From Hydractinia symbiolongicarpus (Eukaryota; Cnidaria; Hydrozoa; Anthoathecata; Hydractiniidae): a DNA stretch of 64,000 nt. A program made the position numbers and the translations under genes. Under the pieces are notes generated by a model. The model had not been told where the DNA came from, ran no database searches, and saw only the letters and a list, made by a program, of their open reading frames with translations. Position 1 is the first letter of the stretch. Each line of letters begins with the position of its first letter. Of this stretch, positions 1 to 12,381 are shown in pieces. The stretch is from the NCBI RefSeq assembly GCF_029227915.1, contig NC_079884.1:1738001-1802000 (forward strand), read 5' to 3'.

Positions 1-525
1 TTTGAATTTTGGTAAAAATGAATTAGTTACGCACCAGGGGAGACATTAATTATGCAAAAAAATATGCTAGCCAGCTTTTTTATAAAGCTCCTACTATTTG
101 TGAATTCAAATCTGTTTTAAACTCTAGTCTTTATTTTCTACTTCTAACGTCTCTTCACCACTTCTAGCTCCATCTTCACTTATAAAGTAAATTATCTAAG
201 CTTACAAATTCACTTTTCTACTTTTAATTTTTCACTTAAATTTCCTTTTGTTTTTAAAAATAATTTTTATTATTTTTTGCACTTTTTTCAAGATGGAAGG
301 ATCGTTCTTTTGTTGTTCTTTTGTGTCGAGGGTAACCATTTTCCGAAAGTTAGCCGTTAAATTTACTTCAGCAAATCAAATTAAGTCGTTTCATCACGTG
401 ACGTAAACAAAATAAATCCGCTGACAAAATAGACATACTTTTTCGGCAACTTCAAAGAAAATTTCGGCTACATCAAAGGATAATGAACTCATCACTTTGC
501 CTGTTACAGACACGCACACAGTGTC
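1..525 (-). mobile_element. Helitron-family fragment, reverse orientation, cut by the window edge
   Basis: Read on the minus strand, this stretch matches 57485-58150, estimated by eye at 80-85% identity over several hundred bases. Shared landmarks include the cacgtgacgtaaac segment near 395, the gttagccgttaaatttact segment near 350 and the 5'-proximal block tgtctgtaacaggcaaagt, seen here in reverse complement near 495-515. The related copy starts with a Helitron-like terminus, whereas this one diverges just before that point, so its 5' end is truncated or mutated. Its 3' part lies left of position 1. It sits in what appears to be the intron upstream of the coding exon at 571. Confidence 0.65.
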
Positions 526-570
526 TGTGTTGCGATGTTTTGTTGTCTTATAATACATACTTTTTTGTAG

Positions 571-3500
571 AATAACGAACAACCAGAATATCTACAACAA
601 CAAGCACAACAACAACAAGATCTACAACAACAACAACAACAAGCGCAACAACAACAACAAGTGCAACAACAACAACAAGCGCAACAACAACAACAACAAG
701 CGCAACAACAACAACAAGCGCAACAACAACAACAAGCGCAACAACAACAACAAGCGCAACAACAACAACAAGCGCAACAACAAGCGCAGCAACAACAACA
801 ACAAGCGCAACAACAACAAGCGCAACAACAACAACAACAAGCGCAACAACAAGGGCAACAACAAGCGCAACAACAAGGGCAACAACAAGCGCAACAACAA
901 GGGCAACAACCACAACAAGCGCAACAACCACAACAAGCGCAACAACCACAACAAGCGCAACAACCACAACAACAACAACAACAAGATCTACAACAACAAC
1001 AAGATCTACAACAACAACCACAACAACAACCACAGCAAGAACAAGTGTGGAGGAATGGGCAACGATACCTTGTGTATCACAACGTCCGAAGGGTAAGTAA
1101 CATAAAATTATTTTCTCCTTACAGAACTTTATCATAAAGTTATTATCGACACTTTTATCAATTTAGAATCCGAGAAGAGCAGTCAAGAGAGTGGCGTAAG
1201 TATTTTTCTTGCTATATTTTTTTTATATCAGCCACCGCCAATGCATGCTTTACATAAAGTATTCAACTTTCTTACCTCAGAAATCTTTTTGTACTAGTAT
1301 TTGAAGAAACTAGCTACATTAAATAAAGGACACGCTAACCAATATTCGAAAGAAGTATAATAGAATAGTACAATCTTTTTCTGGAACAACGTTCTTGAAA
1401 CAATTGTACAAAATTAAGCTGTTCTTAAGTTTGTAGTGATTTTTTGCGATCGTTTGTTGAACAAGGCTATATTTTGGCTCTCGTATGAAAAGAGTTATTG
1501 TAGAATTTAGCATCCGAAAGACAATTCAGTTTGTTAGGCATCTTCGTAAAAAAGCGTTGGATATATATTGTAGGAAATTATTTTTGGTGTTTGATTCTCA
1601 GAAATACACTTAATACACATAATTTGTTTCGTTCAATACATTATATACATTATTTCTTTCTTGTAGACCAAATGATGGCCAGCCAGTTTATGTGAGAGAG
1701 CGACGGAGGAGGAGAGTAAACCGAGATCCACCACCACCACTACCGCAGCCACCAGCTGCACCAGCACCACCACCATCACCACCACCATCACCACCACCAT
1801 CACCACCACCATCACCACCACCATCACCACCACCATCACCACCACCATCACCACCACCATCACCACCCCCACATCCAGCTGCACCAGAGCCACCACAACC
1901 ACCACCAGTACCAGCACCACCACCAGTACCACCACCACCACCAGAACCAGCACCACCACCAGAGCTAGCACCACCACCACCACCGGAACCAGCACCACCT
2001 AGGGAGCCATCACCACCACTGGCGCCAGCACCACCAAGTGTAACTGCACCACCGCTACCGCCACCACCACCACCACCATTAGCTGCACCACCTGCAGCTC
2101 CTGTTGCACCCGCAGCAGCTGAGCAGTTCTATGTTATTCCGTATGTATAACTTTTTTTCTGCGAATTTATCATAATTATAAATTTCTTTTCGCGCGTTTA
2201 CGTGATGCAACGAGTCTCGCTAATTTGACTCAACCTACTACACTTTTTCATGAAAACGCATTCGTGCGAGTTTTTAATCTATAATACAGGCCTCAAATTG
2301 CTCTCACAGAGCTTCTATTCTACGATTGACAATTTTTTCCCCTTTCACTAGGCTGGATCCACCGGAAGACTTTCAGCCTTGGCTTGAAGTAAGTTTAACG
2401 TATTCTCTTTGTTAATGCTTCTGACTAAATTTTTATAAATAAAATGAATGATGTATTTAAAACTTATCCTTCATTATTTAGCGCACACCGTTATGGTTCA
2501 GGAGGTACCTGGATGCAAGGGAGGATCGGATTCGTGCATTGGAGACTCGTGTTGAGGTACATTTATTTTTAACAACTATTCCTGAAAGAAGGCATCCACG
2601 ACTCTCAGATTCTTTATAAACATAGAAATAAGGTTGAAAGGGTTTTAGGTCAATTATAATTAATCAAAGCATTTAATCAACGGGATCAAAAGACAATTAA
2701 CATCGTAGCGACAAAAAACGTAAACGTAATAACGTAATTTACGCGTTTAAGGATGTTTTGTTACTTCATGTGAGGATTAGTACACAGTAGAAAAATCGCT
2801 TTCTTCATTCACTTTTCAACTTTGGATGGAACCTTTAACCCCAATTTTTGCTAGATATAATAGGCTGTGCTAGAAAAAAACTCGACTAATAGTTTATTTT
2901 TTTGAGGACCTTAGTTTAGCATTTTTTCACGGCGTTACGGACGAAAATCAATTTCAATCTCTTAGCAAATCGGTAGAAACTTACGCGCTTCTTAATACTG
3001 CAAAATATTTAAGATTCCTTTAGCAGTGGAGAATTTTGTCGCTTTGGTGAGTGACCGCGCAGAGTACGTGTTGCTTTTTTAATGCGATTTCGGATTTTGC
3101 GGAATTTAATTTATTTTGACTTAAAATTGCGGCAATTATTTTCGCGAAAATATCTCTCTTGTGCGAATAGTTCCAGAAAAATTTGCAACCTTGCCCATTT
3201 TAATTTGATTAAAAGCGTATGATAACGCAATAGCTACAAATAGCAGTCCCTATGCACGCCAGTTAAAAGTTACTTGAATGTCAATTACATGCTCCCGAAG
3301 GTAAAAACGCTTCTTGGAACACGGATAGGAAAAAAGAAGTATCCACAAATGGTTACTAGAGACACTAAAATATTTCTTGTTATATGTCTTGAAGTCATTA
3401 AAACATGCTATATATTTAATGACATGTCTTTTGCTGCAGAAAAAGTTGCTTTAAACTGATATTGTAAATACTGATATTGCTTTACGCTGAAAAAGGTTTC

Positions 3501-4646
3501 GGCACGATTCGATGTTTAAGTCTAAATGAACTCCTTTTTCTTACTTAGGCAATAGAGCAAGACTTTCAACGGAGGGATCAAACCAGGGCACGCCTAAGAT
3601 CTGTTTCCAATTTATGTTCTGCCTCCTCATCCTCTACCTCCTCGTCTTCCTCGTCTTCAACCTCTTTGTCTTCCTCTGCACCTTCCTCATCGTCCTCTTT
3701 GTCCTCATCTTTACCTTCTTCTTTGCATTTCTCACTTCTTCAAACACCTCCATCCACTTCTTCATCCACTTCTTCATCCTTCTTGTCTTCATCTTCTTCA
3801 TCATCTTTTGTGTCGTCAACTCCTGCTGTGTCATTGTTGTCTCCACCGTCTGTGTCGTTGTCGTCCTTGTCTTCGTCTACGTTGCGTCAGTCTTCTCACC
3901 GTCCACAATTGCATCCATACTTACGACACCATCCATATTCGCCTCCATATTCACCCTTACGGCCACCCACAATTCCTCCTCAACATTCCACCCCATTACT
4001 TCCTACACTGCGTCAATTTCGAACTCATTCACACGGTGGTGGTGATTCAACAGTGGCATCGATATCGATGCCGCTGCCGCCACCACCACCACCACCACCA
4101 TCGCCGCCATCGCCACCATCGCCACCATCGCCACCATCGCCACCATCGCCACCATCGCCACCACCACCACCACCACCACCACCACCACCACCACCACCAC
4201 CACCACCACCACCACCACCACCACCACCACCACCACCACCACCACCATCACCACCAAGGGCACCACCAAGGGCACCACCAAGGGCACCACCAAGGGCACC
4301 ACCATCACCACCAAGGGCACCACCATCACCACCAAGGGCACCACCATCACTATCACCTCTACCAAGGCCACCACCACCACCACCAATACAAAGGCCACCG
4401 CCACAACCACCACAATCACCTTTGCAAACACCGCCATCCTCTACACGTTCTTTATCGTCTGTTATTGTTCCTCGCCGTTCTATACACACACGCATTGTAC
4501 CCCGTCCACTCCCATACCACCGTCCCAATATTATTCCCCAAAATCCATTGCCTCCTCCACGTCGGGTTCCCCATGATAATGCTTGGTCGGTTGGTCAAGC
4601 ATTAAGGGACCTGCGTGAATGGGTCAATGGATTTTGGAGGCGGTAA
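571..4646 (+). CDS. Spliced gene for a Gln/Pro/Ser-rich low-complexity protein, 5' end outside the window
   Basis: Six exons join with consistent phase: 571-1092, 1167-1195 (a 29-nt microexon), 1667-2140, 2352-2388, 2482-2556 and 3549-4646. Donors are GTAAGT, GTAAGT, GTATGT, GTAAGT and GTACAT, and every acceptor ends in TAG. The first exon shown is open from its acceptor and has no obvious start, so at least one 5' exon is missing. Domain order: poly-Gln with Ala spacers; a basic linker containing VRERRRRRVNRD; a Pro-rich block; a short charged coiled-coil candidate (REDRIRALETRVE followed by AIEQDFQRRD) crossing the last splice junction; a Ser tract; a long poly-Pro tract; and a non-repetitive tail, DNAWSVGQALRDLREW, just before the stop. 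I recognise no family. The 992-bp last intron (2557-3548) holds nothing recognisable. The phase agreement across five introns is what makes this a real gene. Confidence 0.75.
592..1035 (+). repeat. Coding CAA/GCG repeat (poly-Gln with Ala spacers)
   Basis: The exon from 571 is dominated by (CAA)4-6 GCG units, later (CAA)2-3 GGG and CCA CAA CAA GCG variants. In the reading frame supported by splicing this gives QQQQQA-type repeats, then QQGQQA and QQPQQA. The antisense poly-Val and poly-Leu readings are artefacts of the repeat. Confidence 0.85.
4079..4398 (+). repeat. Coding CCA-rich triplet repeat (poly-Pro) in the last exon
   Basis: A long run of CCA with TCG, TCA, AGG and GCA interruptions encodes poly-Pro with PPS and PPRA variants in the frame joined by splicing. 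The central uninterrupted CCA run is roughly 100 bases. The same DNA is open as poly-His and antisense poly-Val or poly-Gly, which are shadows. A second CCA/TCA block encoding PPPSPPPS lies in exon 3 at about 1770-1865. Confidence 0.8.
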
Positions 4647-5803
4647 ATTATTACATTAATTAATTAGGATAATAAGAAATGGTGGTTTATATTTTTTTCT
4701 TGTTTTACTTTGAGTGCTATTGGATGTTTTACTAATACCTTGCAATTTGTTCTTATGTTTGAGAAAGTACGCATCCTTACATAAAGTTTTATACTGTAGT
4801 ACAAATGCTTTGATTTGTTCAAGAGTTTGCAGTAAGAAATTCATGCACATCCGCTATGCAGGTTTATGCAAGCAGATGTCTAACATGTTTAGTTTACGCA
4901 ACACTGAGTTGCTTATCACTTTAATCCTGCTGTCCTGTTCAAACTGACTGCTGACTTACCTATCTCCGTCAGAGCTTCATGACATGAAAAAGATCATGCA
5001 TTGCATTTACAGTATATCTAATTACCGTTTAATACAGATGGTAACACACATCAGAGGAATGCTTTAACTATTGTTTTTGTTGTATTAACATATTGAAGAT
5101 TTTTTTGCTTACTTCTGCATTATCAGCTAGAATCAGATGAGAATCATATTTTTTATTGTGACAAAAGATTTCAGTAAAAAAGTAATTAATGTATTCTGTT
5201 CTAATCATGTTAAATATTGTTTACTTGCCTTAGCTGTTACTATATAAGGGAGAGAAGGTAAAGGGGAAGGGGACAATTTCTTCTCGTTCTATTATCTTCT
5301 GTTTTTGTCTTTTTAAAAAGTAATTGAATATTGGGCGATCCAAAGCATGTGCTAAATTAATAATACTGATATTTTTATATAGTATTTATAAAATCGGTGA
5401 ATTTGCGACTATTAACTAAAAATGGTAAAAATTTTCTGTACAAAAAGTCTGTTTTCAAAATCGGTGGAGAAAACAAGCTTTTGATTCATTATCTTAAACA
5501 ATAAAAACGAAAGTAATTCTAGTGCTTTGAATCCGGGTCTCTGTCCTTCTCAGATGCATTATGAAAACAAGATCTCCTCTTAAGTGTTTTATCAAATGTT
5601 TTAAATCAATGATACATGATGCATTGACATACGTTTTTTACATTTACACAGTTGAGAGGTCAAAGCAATAAGTTTTTTTTTCATTTCTTTATATAGCTAT
5701 ACTTTGAGTGAATTTTCTTAACTTTAATTTCTCTTTTTTAAAAATAAGTCTTTCAAAAACGCCGTGTTCAGTTGTTGATTGATATGTTATTTTTGTTTTT
5801 CAG
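4647..5803. other. Non-coding stretch downstream of the low-complexity gene
   Basis: I see AT-rich sequence without a convincing exon, RNA gene or transposon end. There is no AATAAA close to the stop at 4646, so the true 3' end of the gene is not identified. A purine-rich run lies near 5248-5271. Confidence 0.5.
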
Positions 5804-6043
5804 CTTTTGATTGTTGAAAGTGCTTTTTTCCGTCCGGTACAGACGATGTTTATAAATTTACCAATAACGAAACGCATCACTTGCTTACTTCCTACAATTC
5901 CAGACACAGTATTACAAAAGATCATTGAACCTTATTACTTAGGCAGGGTTGTGGATCGAGTAATCAACGTAAAAATGCGTCGCACTCTCTGTAACGTCTG
6001 CAAGAAAAGCACAAAATATCTTAATTTACAGGCGCGCTGACGT
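5804..6043 (+). CDS. Possible terminal exon, unrecognised protein end
   Basis: A polypyrimidine tract ends in TTTTTCAG at 5803 and is followed by an open frame of about 79 codons to the TGA at 6041-6043. The translation starts LLIVESAFFRPVQTM and ends with a Cys pair, CNVCKKSTKYLN. An AATAAA motif at 6103-6108 lies about 60 bases past the stop. These three signals together suggest a last exon, but no matching upstream exon was found, because the preceding gene already ends at 4646. It could also be chance in AT-rich DNA. Confidence 0.25.
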
Positions 6044-9000
6044 CTGCAAAATTTAGTACCCTTTCATGTTTTGGAACTAACTAAATAATTTGATTAAAAC
6101 CAAATAAAAGATCCGGTGTGAAAAATACAAGTGAAATGCGACAAGTTTGGCTGTTTGTTAGAGACTGTTTCTCAATTGTTTGTGGCTACAAGCTTTTAAT
6201 TTCTCCCTCCTTTGTAATAATCTATGTTCAGAATTGTAGTTAGCTAAGTTAGGTTCAAAAGATCAGTGGCAAACAACATGTTTTTCGTCCTTCTTTTCAA
6301 TTTCTCTTCAATTGTTACAATTTCTTTAATGCCAGGCTTTCTTGTTCGCTTTTTACTTTCTTAAGATCATTCTACTCCAACAAAGAGTTTGAACTTCAAG
6401 TGTTTTTTTATTCTTAATTAGAAGACTCACTCTCAGACAATAAAATGTTTTGACGGACTTTGGTAAAACTTCACTGGCTCATGATGCAAAAAAAACTTAT
6501 TTCTTATAACCGCATAAAAATATTGAAGAGATACAATTTTGATTTCAAATAAAGAGGAAATGCTGTTTTATTTCTTGTTTCAACTTTCTTTTTAAAATAA
6601 TGTAAGTTTACTGAACTACACTATCTTTTAACTTAGGTATTCAAGGTGAATGTACCCTGGCTTATGATATTCGTGTCTCAGTTATATTGTCATGCCAAAC
6701 TATATTATACAAATTTTGTACCTGAGTTGTCAAAGGTGAGAAAACAAAAATTACAAAATAGAGAAATTGAAATGAATGAAGATGGGCCTATTTCTGATTC
6801 TGCGGTATAAAAAGCAAATGAATTTTCTTTGGTAGTAAGGCTCACAGATGGTCGAAAAACGAAATTTGGAACAGGGAAAAGTGACTTAAGATCAAGAAAC
6901 TTCTGTAATTAATTTTTGTTGAGGTCTTTATTCATTTTAAAAATCAATTTTTAATTGTCTTGATTTTTTGAGTTTTAACATATTATATTTGTCCATATTT
7001 GTTTTATATATTCTAATAAGTTGTGGGAAAGTATAACTGGAACTCAAGAGATGTTTCTTTATAAAAATGTCAAAAATTTCCACGTTTCATTAGTAAGGAG
7101 AATAATTATTTTTTATCTTTGGTTACAAAAACAGTTATAAATTGTATATCCTATAACTCATCAACCGTTTTGCATAGTAAGATACCTCTATTCTTTAAAA
7201 AGGGGGCAAACGAAGTTAGGCTGCTTTGATGTAAACTCATAAATACTTGATAATGTGAAATTTTACAAAAATTTGCTAAAATGAATTATTGTCGACGCAT
7301 CAATTTAGTTGCATTTCAAACTTAGTACACTCCAAAATGGTTATAGAAAAACATTCTTTTTATTTAAATTAGTATTTTGAAATTCAAAATACGTTCCAAC
7401 TTGTTTTGTATGGTGGACTAGTAAAAAATGGGAACATTTCTTATTCTTCACCAAAATTTAAATAAACTACATAGCAACAACAATATCTACTTTTCTTGTC
7501 ATTTATCAGGAGGTTTCCACCATTTTCGGTCTGTTTTAACACCTTTCAATGGCTACATGATACACGAAGCCGTCTTAGGAGAGTATACTAAAGTTCTGCA
7601 GATTTGATAAGAAGTTAAACAACTTAGCCAGTTTATAAATTTACGACGAAAGTATTTGATGGCTTACGGATAAAAATCGTATTTCATTAATCGATCAAAA
7701 GTTCTTCGTCAAGCATGCCATAAATCCAAAAGCTAAGCCTATTTTATCTCAAAAAAACCTTTGTAAGTATTTCAGTTTTACATATTTAAAAAGATTTTAT
7801 TTTCAATCATTTTATTGCGTGAAGGAGTTACTTTTTTTCCAAACAATAACTAAAAAAGAAAAATTTTTGTTCGTTTAAAGCGACTGCATACTCCATTTGT
7901 TCACTACCTACTGATAACCGTGAGTTGTCACGCAGATTATAATCGCGGCAATCTTTTAATTTAGTCGTATGCTTTCATATCCTAATCAAATAAGCTGGAG
8001 GGAGGGCGTTTTTTACACTAGTGCACCATCTGTAAATAAATTAGAAATTAAATACTACAAAACTAAGTATTTTCGTAAAGTTTGCAATCGCCAGAAAAGA
8101 AATCAAACGTTATCTTTTGCGATGTTATCTTCTGATAATATCAGTATCTTGAGATGATATCGTCAATACACTATTAAAAGTAATTCAGATCTTTTACCAC
8201 AAATGTCATGCTGGTGTACATCCACCTTAAGTATTTTTACTTTAGTACCGGAGTTAGGTTTTCCTCTGTACGTGTTAAAGGCTTGTGTCCTCGTGTCTAC
8301 AAGTTCTTGTTTGTTTCATTCAAAAAATTCATTGTTAAGGATTTTTTATGTTTGCAATCTTATTTTATTAATCATTTTTAGAAATCTGTTTATCGATAAT
8401 TCTTCCATCCTAAATTTGAAAAACTATATTGGATTCTTATGGTGTTTACGATTTCGATTAATTTTTGTACGGCTGGGCTTCTGTTTTATAAAAACTTTAC
8501 GAAACAAGAACTGGAGATATCTGCGAAATTGCGTCATACAAAAGACGCGTTAAAATTGATTACAAATAATTCTAAAAAAAGGGATGTAAAAAAAAATCAA
8601 AAAAAAATATGACTAATGTCAAAATTTCAAAAAAAAAATTTAAACTAACAAAGAGACTGAAATTAAGTCGTTGAACACACAAAATTCAGAAAAGAACTTT
8701 AATTCGTTTTTGGCATACATTATCAGTAGTATTTCCGAATAACATTTTTGTCTCGTTAAGACATCAGAGGTTCCATTCGCAACGAAGGTACTTTTCAAGT
8801 CAAAGGTAGAAAAACATTTTTTAAGGGGGCTCGCCCTAACATGGTCCAGTCTGTGTTTCGTAAGCTTATGGCATTTCTCGATATCTGGATTTCCCAATGA
8901 ACTGGACGATAAAACGAAAAAAAGTAGGTAAGTGGAAGAAAATTGAATTGATATAACTTGTTATAAAAAGTTTAACGAGAAGCAACGAGTTAATGTCTGT

Positions 9001-10380
9001 ATACTGAGTTACTTAGAAATCCTTATTAATGAAATTCAATGAAATATCGAATAAATCTTTCTCCACATCATTCTCGCGAGCTAACGGACAAGAACTCCAG
9101 TACATAGTATAAAAAGTTTATCAGCGTTAGGTTTGACATTTTCTTTCGTTTGAGGTACAGATATCGAGATTTGGCAAACCAAAAATATCTTCACAAAAGT
9201 ATAAATGCGTGAATTGTACATATTAATCATATTTATTCATTTTGCGTAAATAATGATTTCAAAATATGTTATATAAATCTTAATATTACAACAATTTTTA
9301 AATATACGTTGTTTTTAAAAAAGCCGTCAACGACCATATTTTCCACGCAATTTTTCGACGCAGAAGACAGCTATTTCTGTAGAAATGAAAATTTGACGTA
9401 ACGATGAAACGTTGAAATTTCACTGTGTGTGTTATGTTTAGAGAAAGCTAAAGAATTGACAGACAATAATTACAAAAGTGTTTTAAATCTATAAAAAAGT
9501 TTATTATATAAAAATTGTCGATTGGCCAAAAAGTTTCTCAAATTTCGGTGATCTAGTGGCACGTCCATCATTGAAAAGCCTATAGAAAAGTTTATAAAAC
9601 TTATAGTATTAAATAAATGAAAGACGGACAAGTTTTTGAACTGCTGGACATAATCAAAGTCTGATTTTTATCTATGAAAATGTAAAGTCCATTCACTAGT
9701 GAAAAAAAGCATCCACTGAAATATGTCGTGGTGACTGGTTGGACAAATTTACGTCAACTATTGCCAAGCCACATCTTTTTTCGGAAAACTTCGATTTATT
9801 TAAATGAGATTCCGGAAAAGCCTACAGAAACAGAAGTATTTACTGAAACTCTTCGGTGAAAAACCATTTTCTTTAACTTTAAATTTCTTCTTAAACAAAT
9901 TTTGTTGCCGTTGTTTTTTATAAAACCACACGTGTCATAATTATAAATTTTACACACTACCATAATTCGTAAGAAAACACGCTTTTAAGTATTAGAACAG
10001 GAAGAATTATTGGTAAACAGGTGATAATTTTTTTCTGTATTGGCACTTTTAAAAAAATATTTATTTTTTTATATTGCGTTGGATTTCTTGTAGTCTTAAC
10101 ATTCAAGAATTTTTGGTCAACGAGAGCAAGAGCTTAATATGCGTATAAAAGAGCGGTTTTATTATTTATATTCGCTGCAATAAATCTCTTTATCTGTTTC
10201 ATTGAAGCATCTTTGACAGACTGGTATGTTACAGGACGCTGTACAGGAGTAAATGCAAGATTAATACGCTAAGTCAAAGCATTGTTGAACTAACTACACA
10301 GACGTGACATCTGCGTGCATCCACCTCTTTAGCGAGGTGCATCATTTTCTTGTTACATAACTTACTGGGCAAATCATCAC
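6044..10380. other. AT-rich stretch with nothing recognised
   Basis: Only the AATAAA at 6103-6108 stands out. Short open frames at 7969, 8203 and on the minus strand at 8640 have no splice context, no recognisable motif and ordinary AT-rich composition. Confidence 0.5.
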
Positions 10381-10516
10381 ATTTGTGTGTCAATACAAAA
10401 CTCTATGCAGGGATGCAATGCTTTTCTCCTGCATAAGAATAATAGCAATGGTATTAATAAAATGTTTAGTGGTACTCATTGTAAAATGGTTAAAAGTATA
10501 AATCACCATAAGCTTG

Positions 10517-12381
10517 ACCCTATTCGGTCCGGGTTTCTCAAACATATTATGATTGAGGGTTATTTGAATCATATATGGCACACTTACAGTTTGTTATGAA
10601 AGAAACGAAATACTTTGCTTATTTCAGCATTTTTTGTGACACCACAAGATCGAAATTTGTCCAAAATACCATATCTGCTTAAACTTCATTTACTTGAGTT
10701 GTAGAATGATTGAGGGTAGTCCTATCGTAATATTACATTGAGTATGTGTGTTATTCATAAAGTCAAACAATAAATAAATAATGCCATGAGTCACAATAAT
10801 GCGTTTTCAGAAATCTTTAGTTATTTTATTTCTCAAATCAGCATTGTTACACTATGTAATTCCTGTTTTAGTCTTAAGTTTTGATAATTGTTTACATCAA
10901 GGTTGTGCAAACTGATGATGTTGTCGAACAACCATAGTTTCATTTAACATTCGGATTTTGTCAATAGTTTTTGAGAATCTATTGTTGCAATTAGTTAAGA
11001 TGGGATTTGTAAGTGGATTTGTAAGTGGAATGGTGGAGTGTTTGCTTGAAGTTGTCTTGAGCTCTATTTGATGCACGGTTCATAAAAGAAGCGGCAATTC
11101 TTTTAGTTAGTTAGTAAATAGGTAAGGACTGTAGGTATTCAGATAAATTTCTTTTTCTTCCATCTTTTGGCTCCACAACCAAGCAGACAACTGTTTCGGG
11201 TCTTAGTAACTAAACTTTGTAATTGCTTGAAATGCATGTTCTCATTTTAATGCCAGATTATTTCATTGACAATAACAAGAGCATCATTGTCTTAGGAGTT
11301 TCCATCTGGTCATTTATCGCATATAGTGCATCGTGTTACCGATAATTTCTTTAGTTGGAGTCATCTTCATCCAATTTGTCTTTTTCATAAAAAGTAGGCT
11401 CTGTTTTAATGCTGAGTTGTTGTAACTCGTAAACTGGGGAGCATAATAGGCACATAATTTAGTTAGTTCAATACGCACTTTATTATAAATCACATGACGT
11501 CATTTCATATAGTAGTCTTGCAGGTTTTTGTTTTATATAATCTTATATCAAACTAAAGGCACAAATTGATGAATCCTTTAATTTTTCTCTTTTTTACATA
11601 TCTTATTCAATTGTTAAATGATTAGTTCTAATTCATCGACCTTAACTATGTTCGTTGATGGTAATTCCAAAGCTACTTCCTAAACCTTACCGTCAAGGGA
11701 TGGTGCTAGAGCTGGATTTTTTAGTTCGGCCAAGAGTGGTCATTTCAATCCATAATGCAATCTGTTTCTTCCAATCATCATTAGTTTTTCATTTTAATAA
11801 CAAAGAAAAAGTTTTGTTGTAAGAGGCACTGGTCATGATGGAAAGGTTGTAGATCGTTTTATTGATTTTCCTCTACCCCCATGAAAATCATATTTTACAT
11901 CGTTGTAAACAGAAAACCATTCTCTGCCACCTCGAAATATTGATATTATATTTTACATTAAAATAAAATAATCTCTTCCACCAAGAAATTTTTTTGTTAT
12001 TATTAGCAGAAAATTACACAGTGGCACTATGAAAATCATATTTTACATTTACAGAAAACCACCCTCTGCCACCAAGAAAATCATATTTTACTTCATCAAC
12101 CGCAATCAGCTATCAATACCGCAACTATTTTTAACACAACTCTTCTATAGTTAACCTCATACAACGTATTTCACAGTTTTTATCAGTTTCTTGTAAGAGA
12201 TAGTAATAATAAGGTTTTGTCTACCTAAGCACTTGACATGCAGGTGTCTAATAGATAAATATGGAAAGTTAGTAAGTATCACAATCATGCAGCACAGCAA
12301 CAAAGAGTTATTACAAATAAACAGCAGGGGAGGCGGAATCCGCCTCCCTCTCCAATACCTTCACCCCGGACCGAATAGGGT
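10517..12381. repeat. 17-bp perfect inverted repeats 1.85 kb apart, with a nearby hairpin
   Basis: ACCCTATTCGGTCCGGG at 10517-10533 is repeated as its exact reverse complement at 12365-12381. Just before the right copy, at 12328-12348, GGGAGGCGG and CCGCCTCCC form a perfect 9-bp stem around AAT. The GC-rich islands contrast with their AT-rich surroundings and may be parts of a dispersed repeat in two orientations. No coding potential was found between them. A weak local repeat of aaaatcatattttac near 11884-12090 accompanies them. Confidence 0.4.

Noticed and set aside
548-1135. Poly-Val/Ala/Leu antisense ORFs opposite the Gln repeat
   Set aside because: They are shadows of the CAA repeat, whose sense frame is supported by splice phase.
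3808-4605. Poly-His plus-strand and poly-Val/poly-Gly minus-strand ORFs
   Set aside because: They are alternative frames of the CCA repeat. Only the Pro frame joins the upstream exons in phase.
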